Source of the DNA: Clostridiales bacterium | GTDB taxonomy: Bacteria > Bacillota > Clostridia > Oscillospirales > Oscillospiraceae | Assembly: GCA_004556755.1 (NCBI GenBank) | Contig: SFFW01000020.1 | Location: forward strand, 1-40,878 | Length of the DNA stretch: 40,878 nt | Direction: 5' to 3' | Shown: positions 16,636 to 24,563 of the stretch, in pieces | Numbering within the stretch: position 1 is the stretch's first letter | How the letters are laid out: each line of letters begins with the position of its first letter | Made by a program: the position numbers and the translations under genes | Notes under the pieces: model-generated | The model's database searches: none | Told to the model about the DNA's origin: nothing | What the model saw: the letters and a program-made list of their open reading frames with translations, nothing else

Positions 16636-18032
16636 ACGTGTATCAAAAGCCTCGCAATTTCAAGATAAATAAGCAGGGACACGGCGTCGGATATGGTCGT
16701 TATGAGCGGGGTGGCGACCACCGCCGGGTCAAGTCCGATCTTCTCCGCAAGTATGGGGAGTGAGCTTCCGACTACCTTTGCAAACATTACAGTCAGGACT
16801 ATCGCAAGGCTGACCGTGAGCGCCACGGTAACGGTGACGTCAAGGTTGTTCATAAGAAGTCTGTCCACAAGCAGCATCTTGACGAAATTCACCGCCGCAA
16901 GGCTCACGCCGCAGAGGATCGAGACCCTCCACTCCTTCCACACGACACGCAGCACGTCCGCAGGCTCGGTGTCGCCGAGGGATATGCTTCGTATTATCGC
17001 AGTCGACGACTGTGCGCCCGAATTGCCGCCCGTACCCATGATGACGGGGACGAAGCCTATAAGCACGGTCTGCACCGCAAGCGCCTCCTCGAAGGAGTTG
17101 AGTATCATCGTGGTAAAGGTCGCAGACAGCATGAGAAACAGCAGCCACGGCACACGGTTTTTCCAAATGTCGAAGGCTCCCGTCCTTGAGTAGGGCTTGT
17201 CCGAAGGCGTCATTGCCGCCATGATTTCGAAGTCCTCGGTCGCTTCCTTTTCCATAACGTCGATTACGTCGTCAACGGTGACTATGCCGACGAGCCTGCC
17301 CTCTCTGTCCGTGACGGGCAGAGCCATGAGGTCGTAGTCCGAGATCTTCTCGGCGGCCTCCTCCTGGTCGTCCTGCGTCATGCAGAAAACGACGTTGGTG
17401 TCCATTATATCGCCCACGACGGTCTCGTCGTCGTTTAAAAGCAGATCCTTTACGCTGACTACGCCCTCAAGCTTCCTGTCCGCCGAGGTGACAAAGCAGG
17501 TATAGATCGTCTCCTTATCCTCACCGATGCGGCGTATCCTTGCAATGGCTTCCCTGACGTTCATGTACTTTTTCAGGTCCACGAACTCGGCGGTCATAAT
17601 GCTGCCGGCTGAGTTTTCGGGGTACTTGAGGTACTGATTTATCAGGTTTCTCGTCTCCCTCGTCGCCGTGCGCATGACACGCTTTACGACGTTTGCCGGA
17701 AGCTCCTCCATCATGTCAACGGCGTCGTCAACGTACAGATCCTCGATGATCGCTCCAAGCTCGGAGTCGGTGATCGAGTTGATTATAAGCTCCTGCTCCG
17801 GGGCTTCGAGATTTGCAAAGACCTCCGCCGCCTTGCCCTTCGACAGGAGACGAAAAACCATAGGCATACGCTGCGTATCGACCTCGGTCAGGAACTCCGC
17901 AACGTCAAATTCGTTCATTTCCTCAAGGCGGTTTTGCAGCGCCTTCATGCGCTGTGCGTCAAGCAGTCCGGAAAGCTCTTCAAACTGTCTGTCGTGCATG
18001 GTCTCAAAGTCCATGCCTTCGTTTTCGCCCAT
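16632..18032 (-). CDS. mgtE: Magnesium transporter MgtE
   Basis: A 466-residue Mg(2+) channel. The N-domain (about 15-140, with the right-handed superhelix repeats, AEFLTEVDTQRMPMVFRLL) is followed by a CBS pair (about 145-265: SIMTAEFVDL, GVVSVKDLLL, GIVTVDDVIDV). A five-helix membrane domain fills about 285-466, with PVIMGTGGNSGAQSSTAIIRS and the conserved Pro/Asp-rich pore helices. The cytosolic domains close the pore at high Mg(2+). The ribosome site AGGAGG is strong. No Mg riboswitch is present; only 33 bp separate it from ahcY, so control would come from that promoter. Confidence 0.95.
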   Translation of the reverse strand: MGENEGMDFETMHDRQFEELSGLLDAQRMKALQNRLEEMNEFDVAEFLTEVDTQRMPMVFRLLSKGKAAEVFANLEAPEQELIINSITDSELGAIIEDLYVDDAVDMMEELPANVVKRVMRTATRETRNLINQYLKYPENSAGSIMTAEFVDLKKYMNVREAIARIRRIGEDKETIYTCFVTSADRKLEGVVSVKDLLLNDDETVVGDIMDTNVVFCMTQDDQEEAAEKISDYDLMALPVTDREGRLVGIVTVDDVIDVMEKEATEDFEIMAAMTPSDKPYSRTGAFDIWKNRVPWLLFLMLSATFTTMILNSFEEALAVQTVLIGFVPVIMGTGGNSGAQSSTAIIRSISLGDTEPADVLRVVWKEWRVSILCGVSLAAVNFVKMLLVDRLLMNNLDVTVTVALTVSLAIVLTVMFAKVVGSSLPILAEKIGLDPAVVATPLITTISDAVSLLIYLEIARLLIHV

Positions 18033-18065
18033 ATGCTTTCCTCCTTTCAGGGTCTTTTGTCTCGC

Positions 18066-19301
18066 TTATACGCCGAGATACTCCGCCTGCTCACGGCTGA
18101 GCGTGTCTATCGAAACACCCATTGCGGCAAGCTTCTTGACCGCAACGGCCTTATCTATATCCTCCGGCACCGGCAGGACGCCGCACTTGAGCTTGCCTGC
18201 GTTCTCGGCAATGTAGCGTGCACTGAGCGCCTGTATCGCAAAGCTCATGTCCATGATCTCCGCCGGGTGACCGTCCGCTGCGGCAAGGTTCACGAGTCTG
18301 CCCTCGGCGATCGTGAACAGCGTTTTGCCGTCGGGCATGACGTAGCCCTGAATGTTGTGCCGTGCCTCGTACTTTCTGACCGCCATGCGCTCAAGCCCTT
18401 CCATATCGACCTCGACATTGAAGTGACCTGCGTTGCTGAGTATAGCGCCGTCCTTCATCAGCGGAAAATGCTCCGCCGTTATGATGTCTCTGCCGCCGGT
18501 CACGGTGCAGAAAATGTCGCCTATCTTTGCCGCCTGCGCCATGGGCATGACCTCGTAGCCGTCCATGACCGCCTCAAGCGCGCGCACGGGGTCGGTCTCG
18601 GTGACGATGACCTTTGCGCCCAAGCCCTTTGCCCTGAGGCTGACGCCCTTGCCGCACCAGCCGTAGCCGGATATGACGACATATTTGCCGGCGATTATCA
18701 GATTCGTGGTGCGGCAGATGCCGTCCCACACGCTCTGACCCGTGCCGTAGCGGTTGTCAAACATATGCTTGCAGTCGGCGTCGTTCACACGCACCATCGG
18801 GAAGCGCAGAGCGCCCTCCCTGTCCATTATCTTCAGACGGTTAATGCCCGTCGTCGTCTCCTCACAGCCGCCGAGGACATTGGGGATAAGCTCCGTAAAC
18901 TCGGTGTGCATGAGATGCACAAGGTCGCCGCCGTCGTCGATGATGATGTTCGGTCCGACCTTGAGGACTTCTCTGAGGCAGGCTTCGTATTCCTCGCTGT
19001 CACAGCCGTAGCGGGCGAACACGTTTATGCCGCCGGAGTCAAGCGCCGCTGCAACGTCGTCCTGCGTTGAAAGGGGGTTAGAGCCGGTGACGAACATCTC
19101 CGCACCGCCCATTTCCATGACACGGCACAGGTACGCCGTCTTTGCCTCAAGATGCACCGAAAGTGCGACCTTTAGCCCCGCAAAGGGCTTTGTTTTCTTA
19201 AAATCCTCGCCGATGCTCCTGAGAACAGGCATATTGCGCTCCACCCAGCTTATCTTCGTTTCGCCGGACGGGGCAAGCTTGATGTCTTTTATAATGCTCA
19301 T
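18066..19301 (-). CDS. ahcY: Adenosylhomocysteinase
   Basis: A 411-residue NAD-dependent enzyme that splits S-adenosylhomocysteine into adenosine and homocysteine, relieving product inhibition of methyltransferases. Motifs are HLEAKTAYL, IIDDGGD, the substrate loop EETTTGINRL, the NAD-binding GYGWCGKGVS and NAGHFNVEVD. The length fits the shorter prokaryotic form lacking the 40-residue insert. Start: the ATG at 19301 has GGGGG 7 nt upstream; an in-frame ATG at 19307 is too close to it and an extension further upstream would cross the promoter. No SAH riboswitch is visible. Confidence 0.94.
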   Translation of the reverse strand: MSIIKDIKLAPSGETKISWVERNMPVLRSIGEDFKKTKPFAGLKVALSVHLEAKTAYLCRVMEMGGAEMFVTGSNPLSTQDDVAAALDSGGINVFARYGCDSEEYEACLREVLKVGPNIIIDDGGDLVHLMHTEFTELIPNVLGGCEETTTGINRLKIMDREGALRFPMVRVNDADCKHMFDNRYGTGQSVWDGICRTTNLIIAGKYVVISGYGWCGKGVSLRAKGLGAKVIVTETDPVRALEAVMDGYEVMPMAQAAKIGDIFCTVTGGRDIITAEHFPLMKDGAILSNAGHFNVEVDMEGLERMAVRKYEARHNIQGYVMPDGKTLFTIAEGRLVNLAAADGHPAEIMDMSFAIQALSARYIAENAGKLKCGVLPVPEDIDKAVAVKKLAAMGVSIDTLSREQAEYLGV

Positions 19302-19332
19302 ATCCATACCCCCTTGTAGATTTAAACACTTT

Positions 19333-19361
19333 ATTTTAACACTAATTTTACCCTCCCGCAA
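19333..19361 (-). promoter_or_regulatory. Sigma-A promoter of ahcY-mgtE-AEC operon
   Basis: On the minus strand TTGCGG (19356-19361), 17-bp spacer and TAAAAT (19333-19338), directly downstream of the agcS terminator. The leader would be about 25 nt. Confidence 0.65.
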
Positions 19362-19365
19362 GGGC

Positions 19366-19400
19366 GAAAAGACGGATTCCAAACAGGAATCCGTCTTTTC
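19366..19400 (-). terminator. Terminator after the alanine/glycine symporter gene
   Basis: A perfect 15-bp stem (19366-19380 with 19386-19400) with a 5-nt loop (AAACA on the plus strand). The U residues are inside the 3' arm (UCUUUUC), so the U-tract is short, but the stem is strong. Confidence 0.8.
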
Positions 19401-19415
19401 CGCTATTTAGTGCAT

Positions 19416-20858
19416 TTATTTGTCGCTCAGGCTCTCTTTGTTTTTGCCCGCCTTTTTTGCGCTTGCCGTCACGAGTCCCGACAGTGCAAGCAGCGCTATG
19501 ACGTTGGGCAGCACCATAATGTTGTTGAACATATCGGTAAGCTCCCAAACGAGGTCGTTTTTAAACAGCGCACCCAGCACGACGAAGATGACCGCCAGCA
19601 CGGAATATGCCGTGACCGCCTTCTTGCCGAACAGGTACTGCACGTTTATGCGTCCGAAGAAGTTCCAGCCCAAGATTGTCGAGAATGCGAAGAACAGCAG
19701 GCAGACCGCAACGAAGATGCTGCCGAGGTTCTTGCCGAACACGCTGCCGAAGGCAAGCTGTGCAAGGTTGTTATTGCTTATGCTGAGTGCGGTAAGGCTC
19801 TCCGTATCCGTGACCTTTCCCGCAAGCGCACCGTCGCCGACGTACATGGTCGAGATGACGACGAGCGCCGTGATCGTAAGCACGATGAAGGTATCTATGA
19901 ACACGCCCATCATTGCGACGACGCCCTGATCATGCGGCGTTTTCACGTTCGCCTGAGCGTGTGCGTGCGGGGTGGAACCCATGCCCGCTTCGTTGGAGAA
20001 GAGTCCCCTCTTTGCGCCCTGAGAAATTGCGGCATATATCGCAGCGCCGAGGCTTCCGCCGATTATCGCAGTCGGGTCAAACGCAGCTTTTACGATGAGC
20101 GCAAAGGTCGCAGGTATATACTCGATGCGGCAGGCGAGGATAACAAGGCTGCCGAGGATGTACAGCACCGCCATCACCGGGACGAGCTTTTCCGTCACGG
20201 CGGCAAGGCGCTTGGTCCCGCCGAGGAATACCGCTGCGGCAAGAACTGCGATGATCAGTCCGACGATCCACGTCGGGATGTTGAAGGCCTCCTTGCAGGC
20301 TCCGGCTATGGAATTGGACTGCACCATGGTTCCCATGAAGCCGAGTGCCAGTATCAGCGCAACGGCAAAGAAACCGGCGAGGAAGGTCCCGAACTTGCCC
20401 TTAAACGCACGCTTTATGTAGTACACGGGTCCGCCGGAGATGCTGCCGTCCGGGTTTTTGACTCTCGTCTCCTGCGCAAGCACCGCTTCTGCGTATATCG
20501 TCGCCATGCCGAAGAATGCGATTATCCACATCCAAAAGATCGCACCGGGTCCGCCGATGAGTATCGCACCGCAGGCGCCGACGATGTTGCCGGTGCCGAC
20601 CTGTGCCGCAATTGCGGTCGTGAGCGCCTGGAACGAGCTCATGCCGCTGTCGTGCTTTTTGCCCTTGAGCGAGATGTTGCCGAACACGCTCCGCCACGCC
20701 TCGCCGAAGCAGCGCACCTGAACGAACTTCGTTCTGATCGAAAAATACAGACCGCAGCCCACCAGCAGTATGATGAGCATATAGTTTGACAGATAGTTGT
20801 TGACGAAGCTTGCCATCGTCATCAGTGCGTCCTGCACCTTCACCAATAAGCCTTCCAT
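19416..20858 (-). CDS. Alanine/glycine:cation symporter, AgcS family
   Basis: A 480-residue permease with about 11 membrane helices that imports alanine or glycine with Na(+) or H(+). Family marks are the helix-2 region VGTGNIVGACGAILIGGPGAIFWMW, ETRVKNPDGSISGGPVYYIKRAFKG, and the loop RGLFSNEAGMGSTPHAHAQA. The ribosome site GGAGGAATCAAA precedes the ATG. The glycine riboswitch just upstream points to glycine as a physiological substrate or signal. It is monocistronic, between a riboswitch terminator and its own terminator. Confidence 0.95.
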   Translation of the reverse strand: MEGLLVKVQDALMTMASFVNNYLSNYMLIILLVGCGLYFSIRTKFVQVRCFGEAWRSVFGNISLKGKKHDSGMSSFQALTTAIAAQVGTGNIVGACGAILIGGPGAIFWMWIIAFFGMATIYAEAVLAQETRVKNPDGSISGGPVYYIKRAFKGKFGTFLAGFFAVALILALGFMGTMVQSNSIAGACKEAFNIPTWIVGLIIAVLAAAVFLGGTKRLAAVTEKLVPVMAVLYILGSLVILACRIEYIPATFALIVKAAFDPTAIIGGSLGAAIYAAISQGAKRGLFSNEAGMGSTPHAHAQANVKTPHDQGVVAMMGVFIDTFIVLTITALVVISTMYVGDGALAGKVTDTESLTALSISNNNLAQLAFGSVFGKNLGSIFVAVCLLFFAFSTILGWNFFGRINVQYLFGKKAVTAYSVLAVIFVVLGALFKNDLVWELTDMFNNIMVLPNVIALLALSGLVTASAKKAGKNKESLSDK

Positions 20859-20939
20859 TTTGATTCCTCCAAAAAAACAAAAATGCTGCTGATAATATCA
20901 GCAGCTCCGGAGTAAAAAGAAAACATATCGAATTTCATG
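20840..20939 (-). CDS. Possible 32-codon leader ORF within the riboswitch expression platform
   Basis: An ATG at 20939 has AGAGGA 6 nt upstream and opens a 32-codon frame (MKFDMFSFYSG...) that runs through the riboswitch terminator. It overlaps the agcS start by 19 nt and ends at TGA 20840-20842. Its ribosome site lies in and just after the P1 3' strand of the aptamer. Translation could therefore respond to glycine and disrupt the terminator. The peptide itself is hydrophobic (AADIISSIFVFL). No homology is claimed; coding is uncertain. Confidence 0.35.
20871..20905 (-). terminator. Riboswitch-controlled terminator
   Basis: A 10-bp inverted repeat (20885-20894 with 20896-20905) is followed on the minus strand by a long U-tract with one G (20871-20884), right before the agcS ribosome site. 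This is the expression platform of the glycine riboswitch. Confidence 0.88.
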
Positions 20940-21050
20940 CTTTCCTCTGTCCTTTTGCCTGAGAGATTCGGCTTTCGCCTTACACCTTCGGCACCCTTTC
21001 GGGATTCTCCAGAGCTTCCTCCGCCTCCAGTTTCTTTCGATCCTTGAGGC
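20940..21050 (-). ncRNA. Glycine riboswitch (gcvT type, single aptamer visible)
   Basis: On the minus strand the conserved core is present in order: GCTCTGGAGAATCCC, then GTGCCGAAGG and finally AATCTCTCAGGCAAAAGGAC followed by AGAG. These are the P1/P3a junction segments of the glycine aptamer; P1 pairs CTCTG with CAGAG. Only one full aptamer is seen. The preceding segment (about 21018-21050, containing GCCTC and GAGGC) may be a remnant or ghost helix. A stretch CTCCGGAGC after the aptamer can pair with the P1 5' strand (one G-U), a possible switching helix. Whether glycine turns agcS on or off is not decided by sequence. Confidence 0.93.
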
Positions 21051-21071
21051 TTCATCGGAACAATTGAGCAA

Positions 21072-21100
21072 AGTTTACCACAGTAAATCGCCAGTGTCAA
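21072..21100 (-). promoter_or_regulatory. Sigma-A promoter of the riboswitch-agcS transcript
   Basis: On the minus strand perfect TTGACA (21095-21100), 17-bp spacer, TAAACT (21072-21077). The transcription start would fall near 21065, placing the whole riboswitch in the leader. Confidence 0.82.
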
Positions 21101-21128
21101 TACTTTTTATCGTCAAATTTTTGGCAGC

Positions 21129-21830
21129 TCAAAGCGGCTGCTTTTTTATCTGCGCCCACTTGCGGGGATACCTTTTCGCCGTGGGGAAAAGCTTCTTCAC
21201 CAGCACGACGCCGTGACGGATGTCCGTACCCGGCACCGTATAGCGCTCGACACCGATAAGCTTGCCGCCGAGCTTTTTTATCGCTTCCTCGGAGGCTTTG
21301 ACCTCCTCGTCGCAGTCGGGACCCTTCATTGCGGCAAAGACTCCGCCCACCTTGACGAGCGGCAGACACAGCTCGCAAAGCTGCGGCAGGTACGACACCG
21401 CTCTTGAGACCGCAAGGTCAAATCCCTCACGAAACTCCGGCGGCGCTTCCTCCGCCCTTGCGTGGATGCACAAGACCCCCGAAAGCTCCAGAAGCTCGCA
21501 GGTCTCCGAAAGAAAAGCGATGCGTTTATTCAGCGAGTCGAGCAGCGTAAGCTCCATGTCGGGCTGTGCGATCTTCATCGCAAGTCCGGGAAAGCCCGCA
21601 CCCGTGCCGACGTCGATGACCTTCCTGCCCTCGGTTTTCACATACTTCAACAGAGCGGCGCTGTCGAGGAAATGCAGCCGTGCGACCTCGGTCTCTCCCG
21701 TGATAGCCGTAAGGTTCATCACCTTATTCTTTTCCTCAAGGTATTCGCAATATTTTTCGTAGCGCTCAAACGCCCTTTCGTCGGGCGTAAGCCCAAGCTC
21801 CGCAAAGCCTTCGGCAAGAATCTCTTTCAT
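21129..21830 (-). CDS. rsmG: 16S rRNA (guanine(527)-N7)-methyltransferase
   Basis: A 233-residue class I SAM-dependent methyltransferase modifying G527 of 16S rRNA. Motifs: KVMNLTAIT near the N-terminus, LHFLDSAAL, the SAM loop VIDVGTGAGFPGLAMKIAQP, LLDSLNKRIAFL, and SRAVSYLPQLCELCLPLVK. Normal length. Its ribosome site AAGGAG directly abuts the U-tract of the terminator behind the upstream hydrolase gene. Unless a promoter is hidden, expression needs read-through. The usual neighbours mnmG/mnmE or parAB are absent here. Confidence 0.95.
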   Translation of the reverse strand: MKEILAEGFAELGLTPDERAFERYEKYCEYLEEKNKVMNLTAITGETEVARLHFLDSAALLKYVKTEGRKVIDVGTGAGFPGLAMKIAQPDMELTLLDSLNKRIAFLSETCELLELSGVLCIHARAEEAPPEFREGFDLAVSRAVSYLPQLCELCLPLVKVGGVFAAMKGPDCDEEVKASEEAIKKLGGKLIGVERYTVPGTDIRHGVVLVKKLFPTAKRYPRKWAQIKKQPL

Positions 21831-21841
21831 GGCGGCTCCTT

Positions 21842-21880
21842 AAAAAAGTAAAATGAGCTGTAACATACAGCTCATTTTAC
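21842..21880 (-). terminator. Terminator between the cortex-type hydrolase and rsmG
   Basis: A 15-bp perfect stem (21848-21862 with 21866-21880) has a 3-nt centre and is followed on the minus strand by six U residues (21842-21847). The rsmG ribosome site starts immediately after the U-tract. Confidence 0.88.
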
Positions 21881-21902
21881 CATAAAGCTCAGATTAAATC
21901 AA

Positions 21903-22745
21903 TCATCTGTAAAAAGCGTGATCCTCTATCGTGACCACATGGCTCGACTCGTTGCAGAGCCAATTTGTTCCGCAGCTCGTGAGCTGGAAGAACAAGGCGT
22001 CGTCCACCGTGTTGTAGCCCTCAAGACAAAGCTTCGCCGCAGCGACGCTTATGTCGTAGGGCTTACCGTAAATTGCCCCGGTGTCCACCACCATAAACTG
22101 CCCCGGCTCAAACACAACCTCCTTAACACTGTCGTTGAATCGGGGATTTTCCACTCGGTTGAGTACGACGTTGCCGACGCCGATCTGTCCGTCAAGAGGC
22201 TGGTTGCCCGCCTCCCATGTAATGACTCTGCTCAGCCAGTACAGATCGTCGGCGTCATAGTATTCGTCGCCGCTCATAAGTATCTCTTCGTTTGCCGTGT
22301 CGAAATTGTAGGCTCCGTTCTCGTTTTGGCTCAGCTCAAGAGTGAATATCTTGGCTACCGCCTCAAGCGGGAAAACGGGTGTGCCTCCGATCTCTTTATA
22401 ACCGTCGGGAAGGTACAGGCATCTGCCGTTTGCCGTAAAATAATCGTCGTCGGCGCAGGCGGTGATCTTGATGCCGTTCACATTGACGGTCAGGGTATTT
22501 GTCTCTATATTGAAGTAACTCGCCTCATCATAGCCGAGGACGCCGCAAACGGCATCGAGGGAAACGTAAGTGTCCCCGTCGATGGTGTAGCCCCGGCAGG
22601 AGAGGATACCGTCAACGTAGACGGGAACCTCACTGTAATCGGCGGTGTCGTCAGTTCCGTCTGCAAGAGCAGTCGTGCAGCACAGAACACACAGCAAACA
22701 GATAACGAATACGAGTGAGATATTGAATTTGCCGATTTTGCTCAT
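21903..22745 (-). CDS. Secreted SleB/CwlJ-type cell wall hydrolase with copper-amine-oxidase-like N-domain
   Basis: 280 residues. A signal peptide (about 1-29, hydrophobic core then ALADG) is followed by a stalk-type domain (about 40-150: VPVYVDGILSCRGYTIDGDTYVSLDAVCGVLGY, then FPLEAVAKIF) like Cu_amine_oxidN1 modules. The C-terminal Hydrolase_2 domain (about 165-280) has LSRVITWEAGNQPLDGQIGVGNVVLNRV with the catalytic Glu, FEPGQF and a Trp/Asn-rich end. Such enzymes cut peptidoglycan, often spore cortex during germination, but this architecture also occurs in vegetative or sporulating cells. Promoter and terminator are its own. Confidence 0.88.
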   Translation of the reverse strand: MSKIGKFNISLVFVICLLCVLCCTTALADGTDDTADYSEVPVYVDGILSCRGYTIDGDTYVSLDAVCGVLGYDEASYFNIETNTLTVNVNGIKITACADDDYFTANGRCLYLPDGYKEIGGTPVFPLEAVAKIFTLELSQNENGAYNFDTANEEILMSGDEYYDADDLYWLSRVITWEAGNQPLDGQIGVGNVVLNRVENPRFNDSVKEVVFEPGQFMVVDTGAIYGKPYDISVAAAKLCLEGYNTVDDALFFQLTSCGTNWLCNESSHVVTIEDHAFYR

Positions 22746-22820
22746 ATAACGCTCCTGTTCATAGATTTTCCCTTTCGGTGTTTCGCCGAAGGAACAAGCC
22801 TATTACAAATAGGCAAGTCA

Positions 22821-22850
22821 ATTATATCTAACTGAGCAGGTGCACTTCAA
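22821..22850 (-). promoter_or_regulatory. Promoter of the SleB/CwlJ-type hydrolase gene
   Basis: On the minus strand TTGAAG (22845-22850), 18-bp spacer, perfect TATAAT (22821-22826). The leader (about 70 nt) can form two small hairpins, around 22796-22815 and 22780-22793. I could not match them to a known riboswitch. Confidence 0.65.
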
Positions 22851-23104
22851 TAGCTATTTTGTACAATCGAAGGTAGTCGAATTTGTGCAATTCTCACATA
22901 CTACGAACATTACGCACAAGATTTAGGGCTGTTTTTTATGTAAAAGCACTTGATTTTGTGCCTTGTACAAGTTGCACAAAAATTCAAAATCGACATCATT
23001 TTGCAAAAAATCTGTAAAAATTATTACAATTCCTAATCACTTGTATAACTTTATGTTAACCGTTACCGTTATGCAAATTTATTATGTAAACCAAATCGGC
23101 AATT
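22851..23104. other. AT-rich intergenic region with clustered TTGTRCAA motifs
   Basis: No gene is seen in the roughly 360 bp between 22745 and 23105. Upstream of the hydrolase promoter are TTGTACAA (22859-22866 and 22963-22970), TTGTGCAA (22883-22890), its complement TTGCACAA (22972-22979) and a half-match GCACAA (22914-22919). The segment 22956-22979 is a nearly perfect 24-bp dyad. Three copies or variants of the TTATGTAAACC motif also lie here (22936, 23051, 23082). The region probably holds regulator sites, but no regulator is identified. Confidence 0.5.
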
Positions 23105-23347
23105 TTATATGCAATTTTTCAGCGCTTTTGCAAGCTGATCGGGGCAGGAAGTGTCCTTAAAACCGCACCTTATGCCCTCCATTCTGGCGATCGCATCCTC
23201 CGCCTTCATGCCCACAAGCAGGCTCGAAATCCCTTGAAGATTGCCGTTGCATCCACCTTTTACAACAACTTTTTCGATGATACCGTCCTCAACGTCTATC
23301 TCCATAAGCTGCGAGCAGACGCCCTTCGGTCTGTATGTAATATGCAT
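23105..23347 (-). CDS. TSCPD domain protein (TIGR03905-like)
   Basis: An 80-residue small protein with the pattern VCSQLMEIDVEDGIIEKVVVKGGCNGNLQGI and the C-terminal TSCPDQLA signature that names the family. Related domains occur at the C-terminus of some vitamin-B12-dependent ribonucleotide reductases, where the cysteines are thought to bind metal or act in redox. The stand-alone protein has no established function. The ribosome site GGGGG is 7-8 nt upstream of the ATG. Confidence 0.85.
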   Translation of the reverse strand: MHITYRPKGVCSQLMEIDVEDGIIEKVVVKGGCNGNLQGISSLLVGMKAEDAIARMEGIRCGFKDTSCPDQLAKALKNCI

Positions 23348-23538
23348 TATTATACCCCCGTTTTATTCATAATTCGGTTTACATAATTCGAGTTGCTCCG
23401 TCGCATTTCGACCTTCTTCGGCACGCCCGAACCGTAAGCTCCTTTTACTATTAAAATAATGTAGCATATTTTTACCGCCGTGTACAGAGATATATTTCGG
23501 ACCGTCGGCGAATAGGATTTCTGACAGGAGGTGATCGC

Positions 23539-24519
23539 ATGAAGCGTATACGGCTGCTGCTGGTTTTGGGACTTGCAGTCCTTGCTATGTACCTTGGCTT
23601 TGCTCATGGCTCCCTTTCCGAGATCCTGAACGCCACCGACGACGGCGGCAGGCGGCTCGTCTTTACTTCCGAGCTTCAGCGGCTCATAGGCGGGGCATCG
23701 CACGAGGTCTCGGTGCCCGATCCCACTCAGGCGCCGACGGAGGACACCCCTCCCCCCGTGCAGCCGAGCGTCGTTCCCACGACGATCAGCGGCGGCTTTC
23801 TTATTAAAAACTCCACGGACTACGACATAGACTTTCAGGAGATACTGAGCGAGGGTTGCTCACTCAGACTCCCCGCCGGAGAGCCGCAGATACTCATCAT
23901 CCACACGCACTCAAGCGAGGCATACACCCCGGCGGGGCTTGACCGCTACGAGGCAAGCGGCGACAGCCGCACCCTCGATCAGAATTTCAGCGTCATAAGG
24001 GTCGGCAACGAGCTTACCGAGATCTTTCGGAGCTACGGTCTGAACGTCATACACGACACCGGGGTGTACGACTACCCCAGCTACACGGGGTCGTACAACC
24101 GCAGCGGCGCAAAGGTGGAGGAGTATCTGGCGCAGTACCCTACTATTAAAATTGTAATAGACCTGCACCGTGACGCACTCGGCAGCAGCGACGTGCTGTA
24201 TAAGGTCGTTGCGGACGAGGAGGGCGTCTGCGCATCGCAGGTGATGCTGTTTGTCGGCACCGACGCATCCGGGCTTGAGCATCCCAACTGGCGACAGAAC
24301 CTCAGCCTTGCGGTTTACATTCAAAATGCGGTGTCCTCAAAGTATCCCAGTCTTATGCGTCCGGTGCAGCTCGTGAAGTACAGGTACAATCAGCACCTCA
24401 CTCCCGGCTCGATGATAATCGAGGTCGGCAGCAACGGCAACACGCTTCAGGAGGCGCTCGCCGCAATACGGCTGTTCGGTCACAGCGCAGGTCCCGCTCT
24501 GGCGGAGCTTGTTGAATAA
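23539..24519 (+). CDS. spoIIP: Stage II sporulation protein P
   Basis: A 326-residue mother-cell peptidoglycan amidase/endopeptidase that works with SpoIID and SpoIIM in septal thinning and engulfment. An N-terminal membrane anchor (about 5-23) is followed by a Pro/Thr-rich linker (about 60-85, TPPPVQPSVVPTT) and the amidase domain (about 115-320). Zinc ligand regions are visible as ILIIHTHSSEAY, VIDLHRDALG and MIIEVGSNGNT. The ribosome site AGGAGGTGATC is a near-perfect anti-SD complement, 7 nt from the ATG. The promoter is unclear; a CATA element near 23465 could belong to sigma-E but is weak. The gpr gene that often precedes it is absent. Confidence 0.93.
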   Translation: MKRIRLLLVLGLAVLAMYLGFAHGSLSEILNATDDGGRRLVFTSELQRLIGGASHEVSVPDPTQAPTEDTPPPVQPSVVPTTISGGFLIKNSTDYDIDFQEILSEGCSLRLPAGEPQILIIHTHSSEAYTPAGLDRYEASGDSRTLDQNFSVIRVGNELTEIFRSYGLNVIHDTGVYDYPSYTGSYNRSGAKVEEYLAQYPTIKIVIDLHRDALGSSDVLYKVVADEEGVCASQVMLFVGTDASGLEHPNWRQNLSLAVYIQNAVSSKYPSLMRPVQLVKYRYNQHLTPGSMIIEVGSNGNTLQEALAAIRLFGHSAGPALAELVE

Positions 24520-24563
24520 AGCTTTGCACTTCCGTCAAGAATAAATCCGACGGGAGGGATTAT

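Noticed and set aside
19302..19382. Extended adenosylhomocysteinase start
   Set aside because: The extra 27 codons overlap the promoter and terminator. The ATG at 19301 has a well-spaced ribosome site.
22746..22820. Possible c-di-GMP or other riboswitch in the leader of the SleB/CwlJ-type gene
   Set aside because: Two short hairpins are present, but none of the conserved junction sequences of known riboswitch classes could be matched.
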